A stretch of DNA of 64,000 nucleotides, taken from Geofilum rubicundum JCM 15548. Its GTDB lineage: Bacteria; Bacteroidota; Bacteroidia; Bacteroidales; Marinilabiliaceae. Where the stretch lies: positions 1 through 64,000 of the forward strand of contig NZ_BAZW01000015.1 in assembly GCF_000974365.1 (NCBI RefSeq). Reading direction: 5' to 3'. Positions 29,680-39,263 of the stretch are shown piece after piece. The notes beneath the pieces are model-generated. The model was not told where the DNA came from. It was given only the letters and a program-made list of their open reading frames with translations, and searched no databases. The translations under genes and the position numbers were made by a program. The stretch's first letter is position 1; every line of letters begins with the position of its first letter.

Positions 29680-30794
29680 CTATTTGAACAGTACCTTATA
29701 GAGTATAGCTAAGGGTAAAATTTCCAGAGCGCAAAGATACAAAATAATATAATAACCAGAAAGAAGATTTGAAAAATTCGCTCTGATGCCGTGCGTTAAT
29801 TGTATCAAATAGAGGGCAATAAACAGTCCGATACCCGTTTTGATCAGGCCGACCTGAAGGGCCGGTTCTGAGAACGGCAAAAGCACAATGATGGGCAGCA
29901 GTATCACGGCAAAGGCTTTGCTGGTTGCCGAGGCCGAGGAAAGGTATTGATTGATGGCAGGGGAGGTGCCAAATATTTTTCCGATAATTCGGTAGGCAAT
30001 GATTTTGGCCGTAAACAGCACAAACATAAAGGCCAGAATCACCGGTAGCATCGCCGCGCCTCTACACCCACAATGGGGCGCTCATAATAGGTGAGAATTT
30101 GAAAGACAAAGATGGAGCTGTTGAAATAAAAGAGGGCCCCCAGAATAAAACTGGGCGCAAAATTCGACGCATTGGCACTTCCCAGTTTTGAGGTAAAAGA
30201 AGGAAAAAAGATGGTCAGCATCACATCCTTCAAATAGCGGTACCAGTTCATACGCACCAGTCCCGTTACCAACACCATAGCCACCAGCACCGCAATGAAC
30301 CAGTCCTGCTGCAGCATCGGCTTTTCCACCGGACCATCCCCCAGCACTTGTCGGGGTACACTGCTATGCGTCTCCTGCTCAGCGGTCTCCGTTACCGCCA
30401 GAGAATCCATGGCCATGCTATCCGCGGCGGCAGCGCCGCTGATGAGCAGACTGTCGCCGATCACCGAAAATTCCGAGGGAGGAACTGATCCGATGTCCAC
30501 ACTAAAATCCCAATTGGTATAGAGCGAGTCGCCCTGAATCAAATTCAGATCCAGCGAATCTTCATGCGACAGTTCAGGCGGTGGCGGTGGTGGCCGCCAT
30601 CTGTTGGCCCTGGCGCGGGCCGCTTCCTTGGCAGAATCGGGCTGAACCAGCTCAATGCGTCGTTGGGGAATGCTCAGTTGCGTGTTGATTTGAATGGTGG
30701 AGGGCACATTGATCTGCGGCACCGCTATCGTCGATGGAACGGAATCGGTCTGCTCAGATGGTTTGCTAAAATGAAAATCCCTCATATTCGTCAC
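29680..30794 (-). CDS. DUF4271 membrane protein, frameshifted
   Basis: Single Bacteroidota gene read in two frames. The first (from 30794) has a Pro-rich cytosolic region (RWRPPPPPPELSHEDSLDLN), a first membrane segment (WFIAVLVAMVLVTGLVRMNW) and the signature FNSSIFVFQILTYYERPIVG, then runs out of frame near 30050-30062. The second frame continues from MLPVILAFMFVLFTAKII with three or four more membrane segments to the stop. One missing base accounts for the break. Function unknown; it is usually found next to hemD, as here. Confidence 0.8.
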
Positions 30795-30843
30795 GCTTTT
30801 ACCGGATTGCCATGCAAAAATAGGAATTAACTGTTACACAACA

Positions 30844-31446
30844 TCAATTTTTACCGTTGCTTTTGGGGATGGCCGCAAAATCAATCACCTCCGGTCCCCA
30901 CGGCACATGATTGCGGATGGCCGCTAACACGCCCTCAGGCGTGTCCGCCACGTCCCATATACCCAAATGCTCAGGCCGCATAAAATTCTCCTCCGCCATC
31001 TTCTGCGCCATCTCAATAAGGGGGTTAAAATACCCTTTGGTGTTCAGCAGCACAATGGGATGGGGGAACTGTCCCAGCTTTTTGAGGGAAACCACCTCAT
31101 ACAACTCCTCCAGCGTACCACTGCCGCCGGGTAAAACCACCACGGCCGAAGTATTGGCAATCAGCAGCGCCTTGCGCTGATGCATGGTATCCACATGCAC
31201 CATGTCCTTTACCCCCTTGTGCTCCCATTCCACCTCAATCATAAAACGGGGAATGATGCCCTTGATGCGGCCATCCATTTTAAGGGCCGTATCCGCCACA
31301 CACCCCATCAGTCCGGTAGCACCGCCACCGTAAAGCAGTCCGTACCCTTCCGACACCAAAATCTCCGTCAACTTTTCCGCCGCCTCAAAGTAGTGGAGGG
31401 GGATGCCCGGACTGGAAGCGCAATACACCGTCACATTTTTTTCCAT
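30844..31446 (-). CDS. LOG-family nucleotide phosphoribohydrolase
   Basis: 200 residues of the TIGR00730/LOG family, which release nucleobases from nucleoside 5'-monophosphates (cytokinin-activating in plants). The Rossmann N-terminus VYCASSPG and GLLYGGGATGLMG are present, as is the catalytic PGGSGTLEEL motif; the MHQRKALL segment matches the family. It is the first of a minus-strand block with DUF417 and YccF genes, 8 bp from the former. Confidence 0.92.
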   Translation of the reverse strand: MEKNVTVYCASSPGIPLHYFEAAEKLTEILVSEGYGLLYGGGATGLMGCVADTALKMDGRIKGIIPRFMIEVEWEHKGVKDMVHVDTMHQRKALLIANTSAVVVLPGGSGTLEELYEVVSLKKLGQFPHPIVLLNTKGYFNPLIEMAQKMAEENFMRPEHLGIWDVADTPEGVLAAIRNHVPWGPEVIDFAAIPKSNGKN

Positions 31447-31454
31447 ACAGCCTT

Positions 31455-31898
31455 TTATTGCGAGTCACTGAAGCACCAGGCCGCAGCACCAAACAGGATG
31501 AAATCTTTTAAGAAAGCGTGTCCCGCCCTCGACAGCTCCGGAAAACCGTAGCCGGTCTGCCACACCACGCCCGAGGTAAAAAACACCAGAATGCCGGCCA
31601 AAAAGACCACCATGGCCAGCGCGCCGCCCCAACGTGAGAGTGACGCCGACACCGGCTTCAACATAATCAACACGCCTGCCACAATCTGAATCCAGGCAAT
31701 GATTTGTGAAAAAGCATAAATGGTAACGTATTTCAGCATCCACTGAAAGAGGACCGTTTGCGCCATGGTCTGTTCAATTTGCAGGGCCTCCGAATTTTTG
31801 AATTTCATGATGCCCAGCCAAATCAGAATAATGCCCAGACCATATCTGAAAAGCGACTGGCCCACCATCAGGAATATTTTCTTTAGTAACGACTTCAT
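31455..31898 (-). CDS. DUF417 (YkgB-like) membrane protein
   Basis: 147 residues from ATG 31898. Four predicted membrane segments: YGLGIILIWLGIMKF, a TIYAFSQIIAWIQIVAGVLI stretch, GGALAMVVFLAGILVFFTSG and a final AFLKDFILFGAAAWCF. The GIMKF...EALQIE and PELSRAGHAFLKD motifs are those of DUF417. Some relatives are induced by oxidants such as reactive chlorine, but its molecular role is uncertain. It begins 17 bp after the YccF gene. Confidence 0.82.
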   Translation of the reverse strand: MKSLLKKIFLMVGQSLFRYGLGIILIWLGIMKFKNSEALQIEQTMAQTVLFQWMLKYVTIYAFSQIIAWIQIVAGVLIMLKPVSASLSRWGGALAMVVFLAGILVFFTSGVVWQTGYGFPELSRAGHAFLKDFILFGAAAWCFSDSQ

Positions 31899-31915
31899 AG
31901 GGTTTATCGATTGGT

Positions 31916-32284
31916 TTAAATGATTTGTTGTCCAAAAGGCGAAAGCGCCAGACCTGCCATCCTGAAGTGCCTGCGTCCAAAGGGAATACCAATGATGGTA
32001 ATCGACAACAAGATACCCCAAAAAAGATGGCTGAGCGCTATCCATATACCAAAAAACACAATCCAGATCACATTGAACAGCGTGTTGATGCACCCGCCCG
32101 GATAGGGATCAGGCACCACCCTTGAGCCAAAAGGCATTAAGGCATAGAGTCCCAGCTTCATGGCTTGCAGTCCGAAAGGTATACCAATGATCGTGAGCAT
32201 CAGCAGCAAACCAGCCACAAAATATTCCAGCGCCATAATCAGTCCGCCAAAAAGCAGCCAAATGAGATTCCCCAATAAATTCAT
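31916..32284 (-). CDS. yccF: YccF domain-containing membrane protein
   Basis: 122 residues with two copies of the YccF repeat: each has a hydrophobic hairpin ending in the motif TIIGIPFG (LLLMLTIIGIPFGLQAMKL and ILLSITIIGIPFGRRHFRM), and begins NLLGNLIW or NTLFNVIW. Predicted four-helix inner-membrane protein; function unknown. Confidence 0.92.
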   Translation of the reverse strand: MNLLGNLIWLLFGGLIMALEYFVAGLLLMLTIIGIPFGLQAMKLGLYALMPFGSRVVPDPYPGGCINTLFNVIWIVFFGIWIALSHLFWGILLSITIIGIPFGRRHFRMAGLALSPFGQQII

Positions 32285-32411
32285 CGCTTATCTTTTAATT
32301 TGCAACATTCAACAGTTCCTTAAACAACCTACCATCGCTACGCGGGTACCGATTCTCGGTATTCCACTTCGTTACAACTTCCGCTTCGCACCGCCTCTTG
32401 ACCTATTATTC

Positions 32412-33029
32412 TTAAAACAGTCCGTGCAATTTGGCATCCACCTTATCAAAAATGGAGCTCAGTGCCATGGGGTCCTTGATGAAATCCGTATCATCCACAT
32501 TCACCGTCAGCAGGTTGCTGCCCGTGTACTTCATCATCCAGCCCTCGTAGCGCTCGTTCAGACGCTTGAGATAATCCAGTCGGATGCCCGCCTCGTAGGG
32601 GCGGCCGCGCAGTTCAATCTGCCGCACCAGCGTGGGCACCGAGGCGCGGAGGTAAATCAATAAATCCGGTGGCTGAATCAGACTGGTCATCAGCTCAAAC
32701 AGCGAAAGGTAATTGTTGAAATCGCGCTCACTCATCAAGCCCATGTCGTAAAGGTTGGTGGCAAAAATGTACGCATCCTCATAGATGGTCCGGTCCTGAA
32801 CCACCGTCTTGTCCGTTTGCTGCCTGATTTTCACAATCTGCGAAAAGCGGCTGTTGAGAAAGTAAACCTGCAGGTTAAACGACCAGCGCTTCATGTCCTC
32901 ATAAAAATCTGCCAGATAAGGATTTTCATCCACCTCCTCGTAATGGGCCTCCCAGCCGTAGTGTTTGGCCAGTAGGCCCGACAAGGTTGTTTTTCCCGAC
33001 CCGATATTCCCTGCAATGGCAATGTGCAT
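32412..33029 (-). CDS. Deoxynucleoside kinase
   Basis: 205 residues. P-loop IAGNIGSGKTTL (residues 5-16), the EEVDENPYL substrate segment, QDRTIYEDAYIFA with the catalytic Glu-Arg region, LIYLRAS and the LID-type LRGRPYEAGI. It phosphorylates deoxynucleosides in salvage; specificity (dA/dG versus dC) cannot be set from sequence. It starts next to the GH3 gene stop (11 bp), implying cotranscription. Confidence 0.93.
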   Translation of the reverse strand: MHIAIAGNIGSGKTTLSGLLAKHYGWEAHYEEVDENPYLADFYEDMKRWSFNLQVYFLNSRFSQIVKIRQQTDKTVVQDRTIYEDAYIFATNLYDMGLMSERDFNNYLSLFELMTSLIQPPDLLIYLRASVPTLVRQIELRGRPYEAGIRLDYLKRLNERYEGWMMKYTGSNLLTVNVDDTDFIKDPMALSSIFDKVDAKLHGLF

Positions 33030-33040
33030 AGTGCGTTGTC

Positions 33041-34563
33041 TTAGATGTGAGCTGTTTCGTTTAATTCCAGAAGCTGATCAATGTATTCCCGGTTGTTGGC
33101 CAGTCGGGGCACCTTGTTCTGGCCCCCCAGCTTCTTTTTCTTTTTGAGCCAGTCGAAAAACAGGCCCTCCCGTGCCACCACCAGTTGGGGCGTATCCAGC
33201 GTAATATCCTTGTAACGCTTGGCATCGTAATCGCTGTTGTTTTCACGGAGATTGTCGTCCATGATTTTCATGAACGCGCTGGTGTCCGCCGGCGGGTTGT
33301 CAAACTCGATGAGCCATTGGTGCGTCCCCTTGGTTTCCGCCCCCATGTAGACGGGGGCTGCGGTAAACTCCTTGATGGTAGCACCCGTCGCCTCGCAAGC
33401 CGCATCCAGCGCCTTTTCCGCATTGTCAATCATCATCTCCTCCCCAAAAGCATTGATGAAATGCTTGGTACGTCCCGAAATAATAATCTTATGCGGATAG
33501 GTAGAAATAAAGCGTACCGTATCGCCAATCTGGTAGCGCCACAAACCGCCGTTGGTGGTAATGATCAGGCATAGTCCGTATCCTTTTCCACCTCGTCCAG
33601 CAGCAGCGTTTTGGGATGTTCTTTGCCGAGTTCCGACAAGGGCATAAATTCATAGAAAACCCCGTAATCCAACATCAGCAGCAGTCCCGGCGAACTGAAA
33701 TCATCCTGAATACCAAAAAAGCCCTCCGAGGCATTGTAGGTCTCCAGGTAGTGCATGTTGTCACTCGGCACCAAATCCTTGTATTGTTGACGGTAAGGCG
33801 TAAAACTCACCCCGCCGTGAATAAACAGTTCCAGGTTGGGCCATATCTCCGTCAGGTTTTTCTTGCCCGTGTGCTTCAGTACATTCTTCAGCAGCACCAT
33901 GAACCAGGAAGGCACCCCCGCCAGCGCCGTCACATTTTCTTTGATGGTCGTTTCCGTGATCAGCTTCATCTTCTTTTCCCACTCATCAATCAGCGCAATT
34001 TCCCGGTCCGGCGTGCGCACAAAGTTGGTCCAGAAAGGCAGGTTTTCAATGAGGATGGCCGACAAGTCGCCGTACAGCGAATTGTCACTGAAATTATTGA
34101 TCTGGTGACTGCCGCCCAGGGTGAGGGTCTTGCCCGACATGAGTTGATTTTCCGGGTTCAGCTGGTTGTAAATCACCAGCGTATCCTTACCCCCCTGATA
34201 GTGACAGTCGTCCAGCGAATCCTTAGAAATAGGAATGAACTTACTGCGCGAAGAAGTCGTTCCCGAGCTTTTCGCGAACCACTTGATTTCACCCGGCCAA
34301 AGCAGGTTTTTTTCACCCTGACGCAAGCGGATAATGTGCGGCATAATGCCATCGTAATCGCACACCGGAACCCGCTCCCGAAAAGTGTCCACCGACTTGA
34401 TCGAAGCAAAGTCATGCTCCTTCCCAAAAGTCGTGTCCGCCGCCTTACTGATGAGCATCTTAAACTGCTCATTCTGCATTTCTCCCGGCTGCGACCGCAT
34501 CTTCTCTATCTGACTGATGCGCTTCGAATTAATGAAGGCAAAAATATCGTTAAATATGGGCAT
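33041..34563 (-). CDS. GH3-family acyl-adenylating enzyme, frameshifted
   Basis: About 507 residues when corrected, of the GH3 superfamily (acyl-acid amido synthetases in plants; bacterial role unknown). N-terminal part has the phosphate-binding FAKSSGTTSSRSKFIP loop, LTLGGSHQI and the HGGVSFTPY and ETYNASEGFFGIQ adenylate motifs. The frame breaks near 33568-33570 after VEKDTDYA; one more base gives LIITTNGGLWRYQIGDTVRF and the C-terminal domain. I start at ATG 34563 (MPIFNDIF), since a strong -7 element lies at 34590-34597, inside the longer possible frame. Confidence 0.85.
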
Positions 34564-34589
34564 ATAAGTCAACTTTTTTTTGTTAGCAC

Positions 34590-34597
34590 CAAAGATA
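34590..34597 (-). promoter_or_regulatory. -7 element TATCTTTG of the GH3 gene promoter
   Basis: Minus-strand TATCTTTG matches the Bacteroidota -7 consensus TAnnTTTG perfectly, 26 bp before the ATG at 34563; the -33 region is weak. It decides the start codon of the GH3 gene. Confidence 0.55.
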
Positions 34598-34773
34598 AAC
34601 AATTTTGTATTTTTAAGATAACGTTCATTTGCCAGTTAGGGTTTAAATGTTGTTATACTTTGGTAGACTGGTTATAAATAGCGGAAGTGAGTAACTGAAC
34701 AATTGTATATTTTTTTATATTTGGTCGAATAACTCAATTTCAGCTATCAGTCATCAACCCTAAAACAAAAACC

Positions 34774-34965
34774 ATGGCATTTAAATGTCCCTATTGCGAG
34801 CATGAAGGCATGCCCTTTATTGAAAAGAAAATTTCCAGTACCGGCTGGGTTCTCTTTGTAGTTCTGTTTTTATTCTGCCTGCCCCTTTGCTGGATTCCGT
34901 TTGTAACAGACGGCACCAAGGAAGAAATCAGGAGATGTGTACGCTGTGGCAGTCGCATTTGGTAA
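34774..34965 (+). CDS. LITAF-like zinc-ribbon small membrane protein
   Basis: 63 residues. Two knuckles, CPYC near the N-terminus and CVRCG at the C-terminus, flank a hydrophobic segment GWVLFVVLFLFCLPLCWIPF, the arrangement of LITAF-like zinc ribbons in which the hydrophobic patch sits on the membrane. It overlaps the next gene by 29 bp. A TATATTTG -7 candidate at 34716-34723 precedes it, without a clear -33. Confidence 0.7.
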   Translation: MAFKCPYCEHEGMPFIEKKISSTGWVLFVVLFLFCLPLCWIPFVTDGTKEEIRRCVRCGSRIW

Positions 34966-35371
34966 TCGCTTCGTTATAGAAAGGGACCACAGGCTGACGC
35001 TATTTGGCTACCTACTGTATTCCGCCATCTTCCTTACCTGCACGGTTACCCTTTTTTATCCACTTTTTGATGTCTTGTTTCAGGGCCAACTCCAATGTCT
35101 TTTCCAAACCCTGACCGGTCATCCCTGTCCCACCTGTGGCTATTCCCGAGCCCTGAGCTCCGCCTCACAAGGCCATTGGTCACAAGCCTTTTTATACAAT
35201 CCGCTCTGGATGCTTTTCATGCTCTACCTGGCAGCACTTTCCACCCTATCCATCAAAGCCTTATGGCAGTCCAAAAGCTTTGCCATCAAAGCCGTTTGGA
35301 TCAAATTATTTGTCGGGGCCCTGCTCGTTAACTGGGTAGTGAAGTTGGTGATTGGGGGCGGGTATTATTAG
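34937..35371 (+). CDS. DUF2752 membrane protein
   Basis: 144 residues from a GTG at 34937 that overlaps the zinc-ribbon gene. It has the DUF2752 signature CPTCGYSRALSSASQGHW followed by NPLWMLFMLYL and two further membrane helices. Function unknown; it often accompanies small zinc-ribbon or TM2 proteins, as here. Confidence 0.85.
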   Translation: MYAVAVAFGNRFVIERDHRLTLFGYLLYSAIFLTCTVTLFYPLFDVLFQGQLQCLFQTLTGHPCPTCGYSRALSSASQGHWSQAFLYNPLWMLFMLYLAALSTLSIKALWQSKSFAIKAVWIKLFVGALLVNWVVKLVIGGGYY

Positions 35372-35428
35372 GGTGTTGGTCACCATTAACCTAAAGTGCT
35401 TTCTATGATTCATAAGGTCATTAAGTGA

Positions 35429-35459
35429 TTGCGGTGAAAAAAGGAATTATTCACCGCAA
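35429..35459. promoter_or_regulatory. Inverted repeat upstream of the Fic gene, probable operator
   Basis: Perfect 10-bp arms TTGCGGTGAA / TTCACCGCAA separated by 11 bp, 46 bp before the Fic start. A further partial half-site (TTGCGGCGAA, about 35462-35471) follows. The symmetry suggests a dimeric repressor site; no T-run follows, so it is unlikely to be a terminator. Confidence 0.6.
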
Positions 35460-35505
35460 ATTTGCGGCGAATAGTTTGTATATTTACCGCATAAACGATC
35501 GAGCA

Positions 35506-36597
35506 ATGGCAAAATACATTTATGAACATACAAGCTGGTCCCATTTTACCTGGAATGATAAAGCTATAAATGGATTGTTTGGGGAAGTCCGGTTAATGCA
35601 AGGAAAAATTATCGGTCAAATGAATGCTTTGGGCTTTTCGGCCAAAGAAGAAGCCACGCTTACTGCACTTACCTTAGATGTCGTAAAATCTTCAGAGATT
35701 GAAGGTGAATTACTCAACTACGACCAAGTGCGTTCGTCCATAGCAAGACGTTTAGGCATAAATACAGCCGGGCTTGTACCAAGTAGCCGCCACATAGAAG
35801 GCATCGTAGAAATGATGCTCGATGCTACCCAACGCCACAACCTGGCTTTAACAGAAAAACGTTTGTTTGGTTGGCATGCTGCACTTTTCCCTACCGGATA
35901 CAGTGGACCCTACGAAATTGAAACAGGCCAATACCGTACAAGCGAGATGCAAGTAGTATCAGGTGCCATGGGCAAAGAAAAAGTCCATTTTGAAACTGTT
36001 AGCGTTAAACGCGTTAAATCGGAAATGGATCAATTTCTGGATTGGTTCAACAATAATGATGAACTGGACCCTGTTTTAAAGGCCGCCATAGCCCACTTTT
36101 GGTTCATCATCATACACCCTTTTGATGACGGAAATGGCCGAATAGGAAGAGCCTTGACAGATATGTTATTGGCTCGTTCCGAAGGTAGCGGTGAACGTTT
36201 TTACAGCATGTCGAGCCAAATTTTAGTAGAACGCAAGCAGTACTACAAAATACTACAAAAGGTGCAGCACAGCACTGGCGACATAACCGAATGGATCGAA
36301 TGGTTTTTACATTGCTTAAAAAACGCCATGCTGGCCACCGAAAACACAACACAAAAAATATTGCGCAAAGCAGAATTTTGGAAACTACACGAGCACACCT
36401 CCATAAATGAACGCCAGCGCTTAATGCTCAACAAACTTTTTGAAGGCTTTAAAGGCAAATTACAAACCTCCAAATGGGCCAAAATCACTAAAACCTCTAC
36501 TGACACCGCATTGCGGGATATAAAGGATTTGGTAGAAAGAGGTATCTTGCAAAAGACAGAGGAAGGTGGACGAAATGCCAATTATGAATTGGTTTAG
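35506..36597 (+). CDS. Fic family protein (predicted AMPylase)
   Basis: 363 residues from ATG 35506. The catalytic motif HPFDDGNGRIGR (about 204-215) is complete, with the transfer His and the DGNGR anion loop. An N-terminal SSEIEG at about 62-68 fits the class II inhibitory helix [S/T]xxxE[G/N], which blocks the ATP site in cis. An N-terminal DUF4172-like region and a C-terminal winged-helix-like stretch (TSTDTALRDIKDLVERGIL) complete it; the latter could bind DNA and autoregulate through the inverted repeat just upstream. Family reaction: transfer of AMP to a target protein hydroxyl. Confidence 0.9.
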   Translation: MAKYIYEHTSWSHFTWNDKAINGLFGEVRLMQGKIIGQMNALGFSAKEEATLTALTLDVVKSSEIEGELLNYDQVRSSIARRLGINTAGLVPSSRHIEGIVEMMLDATQRHNLALTEKRLFGWHAALFPTGYSGPYEIETGQYRTSEMQVVSGAMGKEKVHFETVSVKRVKSEMDQFLDWFNNNDELDPVLKAAIAHFWFIIIHPFDDGNGRIGRALTDMLLARSEGSGERFYSMSSQILVERKQYYKILQKVQHSTGDITEWIEWFLHCLKNAMLATENTTQKILRKAEFWKLHEHTSINERQRLMLNKLFEGFKGKLQTSKWAKITKTSTDTALRDIKDLVERGILQKTEEGGRNANYELV

Positions 36598-36653
36598 GTA
36601 ATTATCGTAAGCACTGACTTCACCAATAGTAAAACGCTGAAACCAACCAGTAA

Positions 36654-37096
36654 ATGAAAAAATCGACAGTAGCAGAAATCAAAGAAAGGTTTGACAAGGA
36701 TGTCGAGCGATTTTCAAATCTCGAAACAGGGCAAGTCGCCACCATAGACGCCAAAATTTCATTGGAACTCACCACGGAGGCCGCAAAAAGAATCGTTCCT
36801 AAGGCCACCAATTTATTGGATGTTGGTTGCTCAAATCCGGCGGATGTTTGATGATTTCCGACTTAATCACACAAGACACAGAATTACTCAACAACTATAC
36901 CTGGGAAAGGTATGGAGACTATTTAGAGGGCCTGAATGGTAAGGAATACCGCCAAAAAGTTTTAGATTACATAGCCAAAGAAGACTCCCCAAGATCCATG
37001 AATTATCAATTGGACCTCATGAAACAAGTGGAATTTAGCAAGGTAGAAATTTTGCACAAGAACATGTGCTTTGGAGCGTTTGGGGGGATAAAGTAG
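36654..37096 (+). pseudogene. Class I SAM methyltransferase with internal deletion
   Basis: The N-terminal ~60 residues end at the SAM-binding motif I (NLLDVGC), then the frame breaks. A second frame from about 36827 restarts at MLKSGGCLMISDLITQD, the late strand of the same fold, and runs to a C-terminal FGAFGGIK. Roughly a hundred residues of the core (motifs II-IV) are absent, so the gene lost its middle by deletion rather than by one indel. It cannot encode an active enzyme. Confidence 0.72.
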
Positions 37097-37537
37097 AGGG
37101 GGTAGGTTTTTGGACATTTGTGCAGATTGAAAATATTGTGCCCTTAAGTCCGACTCGTAAGGATTAGCAAAGCACTGGCCAGCACACAAGCAATTTTTAT
37201 GCGTCAATGTCGGTATCATTTGGCAGGTCGTTATGGTCCCTCGTTTGGATGGTGAAAAGTCAGCAATTTGAATCCCAGAAAACGGCTTGACCTGGCAGCC
37301 TTTTTACCACAGAATTTGAAAAAATCCAATAGTTGCCAGAGTTTCTCAGAAACCTTAAACTAATTCCGAATAATTCTAAGAGATTCCACTACAACCTGGA
37401 AAATTGGACCTCTCAGGACGGTATCCCCATCGAGGAAAAATTCCTTACCTGCTTTATACGTGGCTGGCTTAATGTTTACATGTAAATCGTTATCTTATTT
37501 GTTTACAACGAATTAAAACGACAAATAGAAGTCAAAT
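37097..37537. other. Decayed intergenic DNA
   Basis: 440-bp stretch without a plausible gene. A 34-codon open stretch at 37381-37485 reads FHYNLENWTSQDGIPIEEKF followed by LTCFIRGWLNVYM and a stop; it looks like the coded tail of a lost protein but cannot be named. No inverted repeats or target duplications were seen that would show an insertion sequence. Confidence 0.4.
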
Positions 37538-37837
37538 TCAGATGCTCTTTTCGTTTTTCCAATCCCAAGTTGACACGAAAAAATCATAGCCTGCATTTAC
37601 CTGGAATACATATTTAATGTCAGATATTTGTGATTCATTTTGCGCAGCAGCAAGTTCTGCTTTTATTGAAGATCTTACACCCCAGAAAGTAACCGTATCT
37701 TTATAAAGCACAATCCATACATTCGAAAACCCATCCAGTTTAGTCCATTTACGTCTTTTCAAAAATTCATTGAATATTTCAAGTTTCTTACTTGAACAAT
37801 CAGAAACCTCAATTGTAACTAAAGCATGCATTCCCAT
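37538..37837 (-). CDS. Small protein of unknown function
   Basis: 99 residues (MGMHALVTIEVSDC ...), the only minus-strand gene in this stretch. Composition is that of a soluble alpha/beta protein with a ferredoxin-like pattern (a strand ALVTIEV, helix KLEIFNEFLKRR, strand NVWIVLY). No family recognised. It points away from the defence operon to its right. Confidence 0.5.
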   Translation of the reverse strand: MGMHALVTIEVSDCSSKKLEIFNEFLKRRKWTKLDGFSNVWIVLYKDTVTFWGVRSSIKAELAAAQNESQISDIKYVFQVNAGYDFFVSTWDWKNEKSI

Positions 37838-38378
37838 TTTGTTTTGTTGATCCTTTCTATTTTTACAAAATTAACTTTTTCATAAGATTGTTAAAAATCA
37901 TAGCCATCTTAAAATGCCATTTTGACGGCGAAATGAATCAAATAGAATATGTTTTATCAGCTTAACAATTGACTAGATAAGGTACATACAGACTAATTGG
38001 TACAATTAATATGTCCTCACTCTTGTAATGGATATTTTGGTTTGATTAGGACATTTGGGAATACTATTTTTAATGTATCAAGGATATCTTTCTTTTATCT
38101 GATTATTGGGTAGGCTTCTTTTTTTTAATATTTTTTCAAAAAAATTAATTATAGAAGTAAAATTTAGGAATTTTTACCTAAAAGACTTTGATGTTTGTGT
38201 TGTTCGATTGGAAAGTACTTTGCTTAGGATTGCATCAAGAGCAATTCCTGCGATAGCTAAAGTCCAAATTTTCAATATGATTAAATGAGGTCTTGGTAGA
38301 AAAGCCATTTTAGAGGGTTCAAATCAGCTAATAATTGATTACTTTGTACCATAAAATAATTCAATTTTACTCGAGAAT
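37838..38378. other. AT-rich leader region before the phosphorothioation operon
   Basis: 540 bp of strongly AT-rich sequence with no credible gene. It should carry the promoter of the operon starting at 38379; TTACTTTG at 38339-38346 resembles a -7 element, but the -33 match is poor. No integrase, tRNA edge or direct repeat marks the island boundary here. Confidence 0.45.
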
Positions 38379-39263
38379 ATGACATTAGAACAAGCTTTAA
38401 TAACAAGGTACTCTTTTTCTGGACACGATACTTTCCATTGCAGGCAATTGTGGATTAAAAAAGGGTTTGATTTTGTGCAGGAAGGGAAAAGCTTCAATGA
38501 CGAAGATGCTGTTATAAAACTTGGTGTCGGAAAAAATATGGTTTCATCCATACGTTTTTGGCTAAAAGCTTTCTCTATTATTGATAATAAAGATATACCT
38601 ACTGAATTTGGCAAGAGACTATTTGATAATGGAACTGGTTATGATCCTTTTTTGGAAGATGAGGCTAGCATATGGCTTTTGCATTACCAGCTTGTAAAAA
38701 GCGGGTTTTCTTCAATTTACAGTATTGTTTTCAATGAATTTAGAAAGGAAAAACTATTCTTCGACAAAGATTCTTTTGTAAATTACATTAAGAGAATTGG
38801 GGAAATAAATCCTGCTTTGAATTTTAATGAAAATACTGTTGGGAAAGATTTTGACGTTTTTGTAAACCTATACAAGAACGACACTGAAAGTAAAGATGTT
38901 GAAGATAGTTTTTCGGGGATTCTTTCTGAAATAGATCTTCTAAAAGCAACTGGAAAAGGAGTAGGCAAACAATTTTTTATAGAAAATAATGAAAGAGATA
39001 ATCTTTCAGAAGCTGTTGTGCTTTTTTCTATTTTGGATAACCTAAATTACGGGAACTCTATTAGTCTAAACTCTTTAGAGTTTGACTTTAATAGTCCGGG
39101 GTCTATTTTTGCTTTAAATCGCTCAGGATTGGTGAATAAAATAATGGAAATGATTAGTGTAAATAAAGATATTACCTTTACTGATCAGGCAGGAATAAAG
39201 GAACTTCAGTTCAAGAATAAACCTAGTGCGTACTCAGTTTTAGATAATTATTATGGCAAATAA
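38379..39263 (+). CDS. sspB: DUF4007 protein, SspB-like phosphorothioation component
   Basis: 294 residues. The N-terminal DUF4007 signature is clear: RYSFSGHDTFHCRQLWIKKG, then AVIKLGVGKNMVSSIRFW, a DNA-binding-like module. In Ssp systems the SspB protein acts as the DNA-nicking component needed for single-strand phosphorothioate insertion. It is first in an operon and overlaps the next gene by 11 bp. The assignment rests on domain type and order (DUF4007, large ATPase, PAPS-reductase-like), so the symbol is by analogy. Confidence 0.75.
   Translation: MTLEQALITRYSFSGHDTFHCRQLWIKKGFDFVQEGKSFNDEDAVIKLGVGKNMVSSIRFWLKAFSIIDNKDIPTEFGKRLFDNGTGYDPFLEDEASIWLLHYQLVKSGFSSIYSIVFNEFRKEKLFFDKDSFVNYIKRIGEINPALNFNENTVGKDFDVFVNLYKNDTESKDVEDSFSGILSEIDLLKATGKGVGKQFFIENNERDNLSEAVVLFSILDNLNYGNSISLNSLEFDFNSPGSIFALNRSGLVNKIMEMISVNKDITFTDQAGIKELQFKNKPSAYSVLDNYYGK

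Noticed and set aside
30039-30051. DUF4271 region read as two overlapping genes
   Set aside because: The second frame has no independent signal and completes the same domain; homologues are single proteins, and single-base breaks are common in this window.
33616-34677. A long plus-strand reading frame (over 350 codons) opposite the GH3 gene
   Set aside because: It is antisense to a strongly conserved enzyme, and its Arg/His-rich product is what GC-rich coding DNA gives in the reverse frame.
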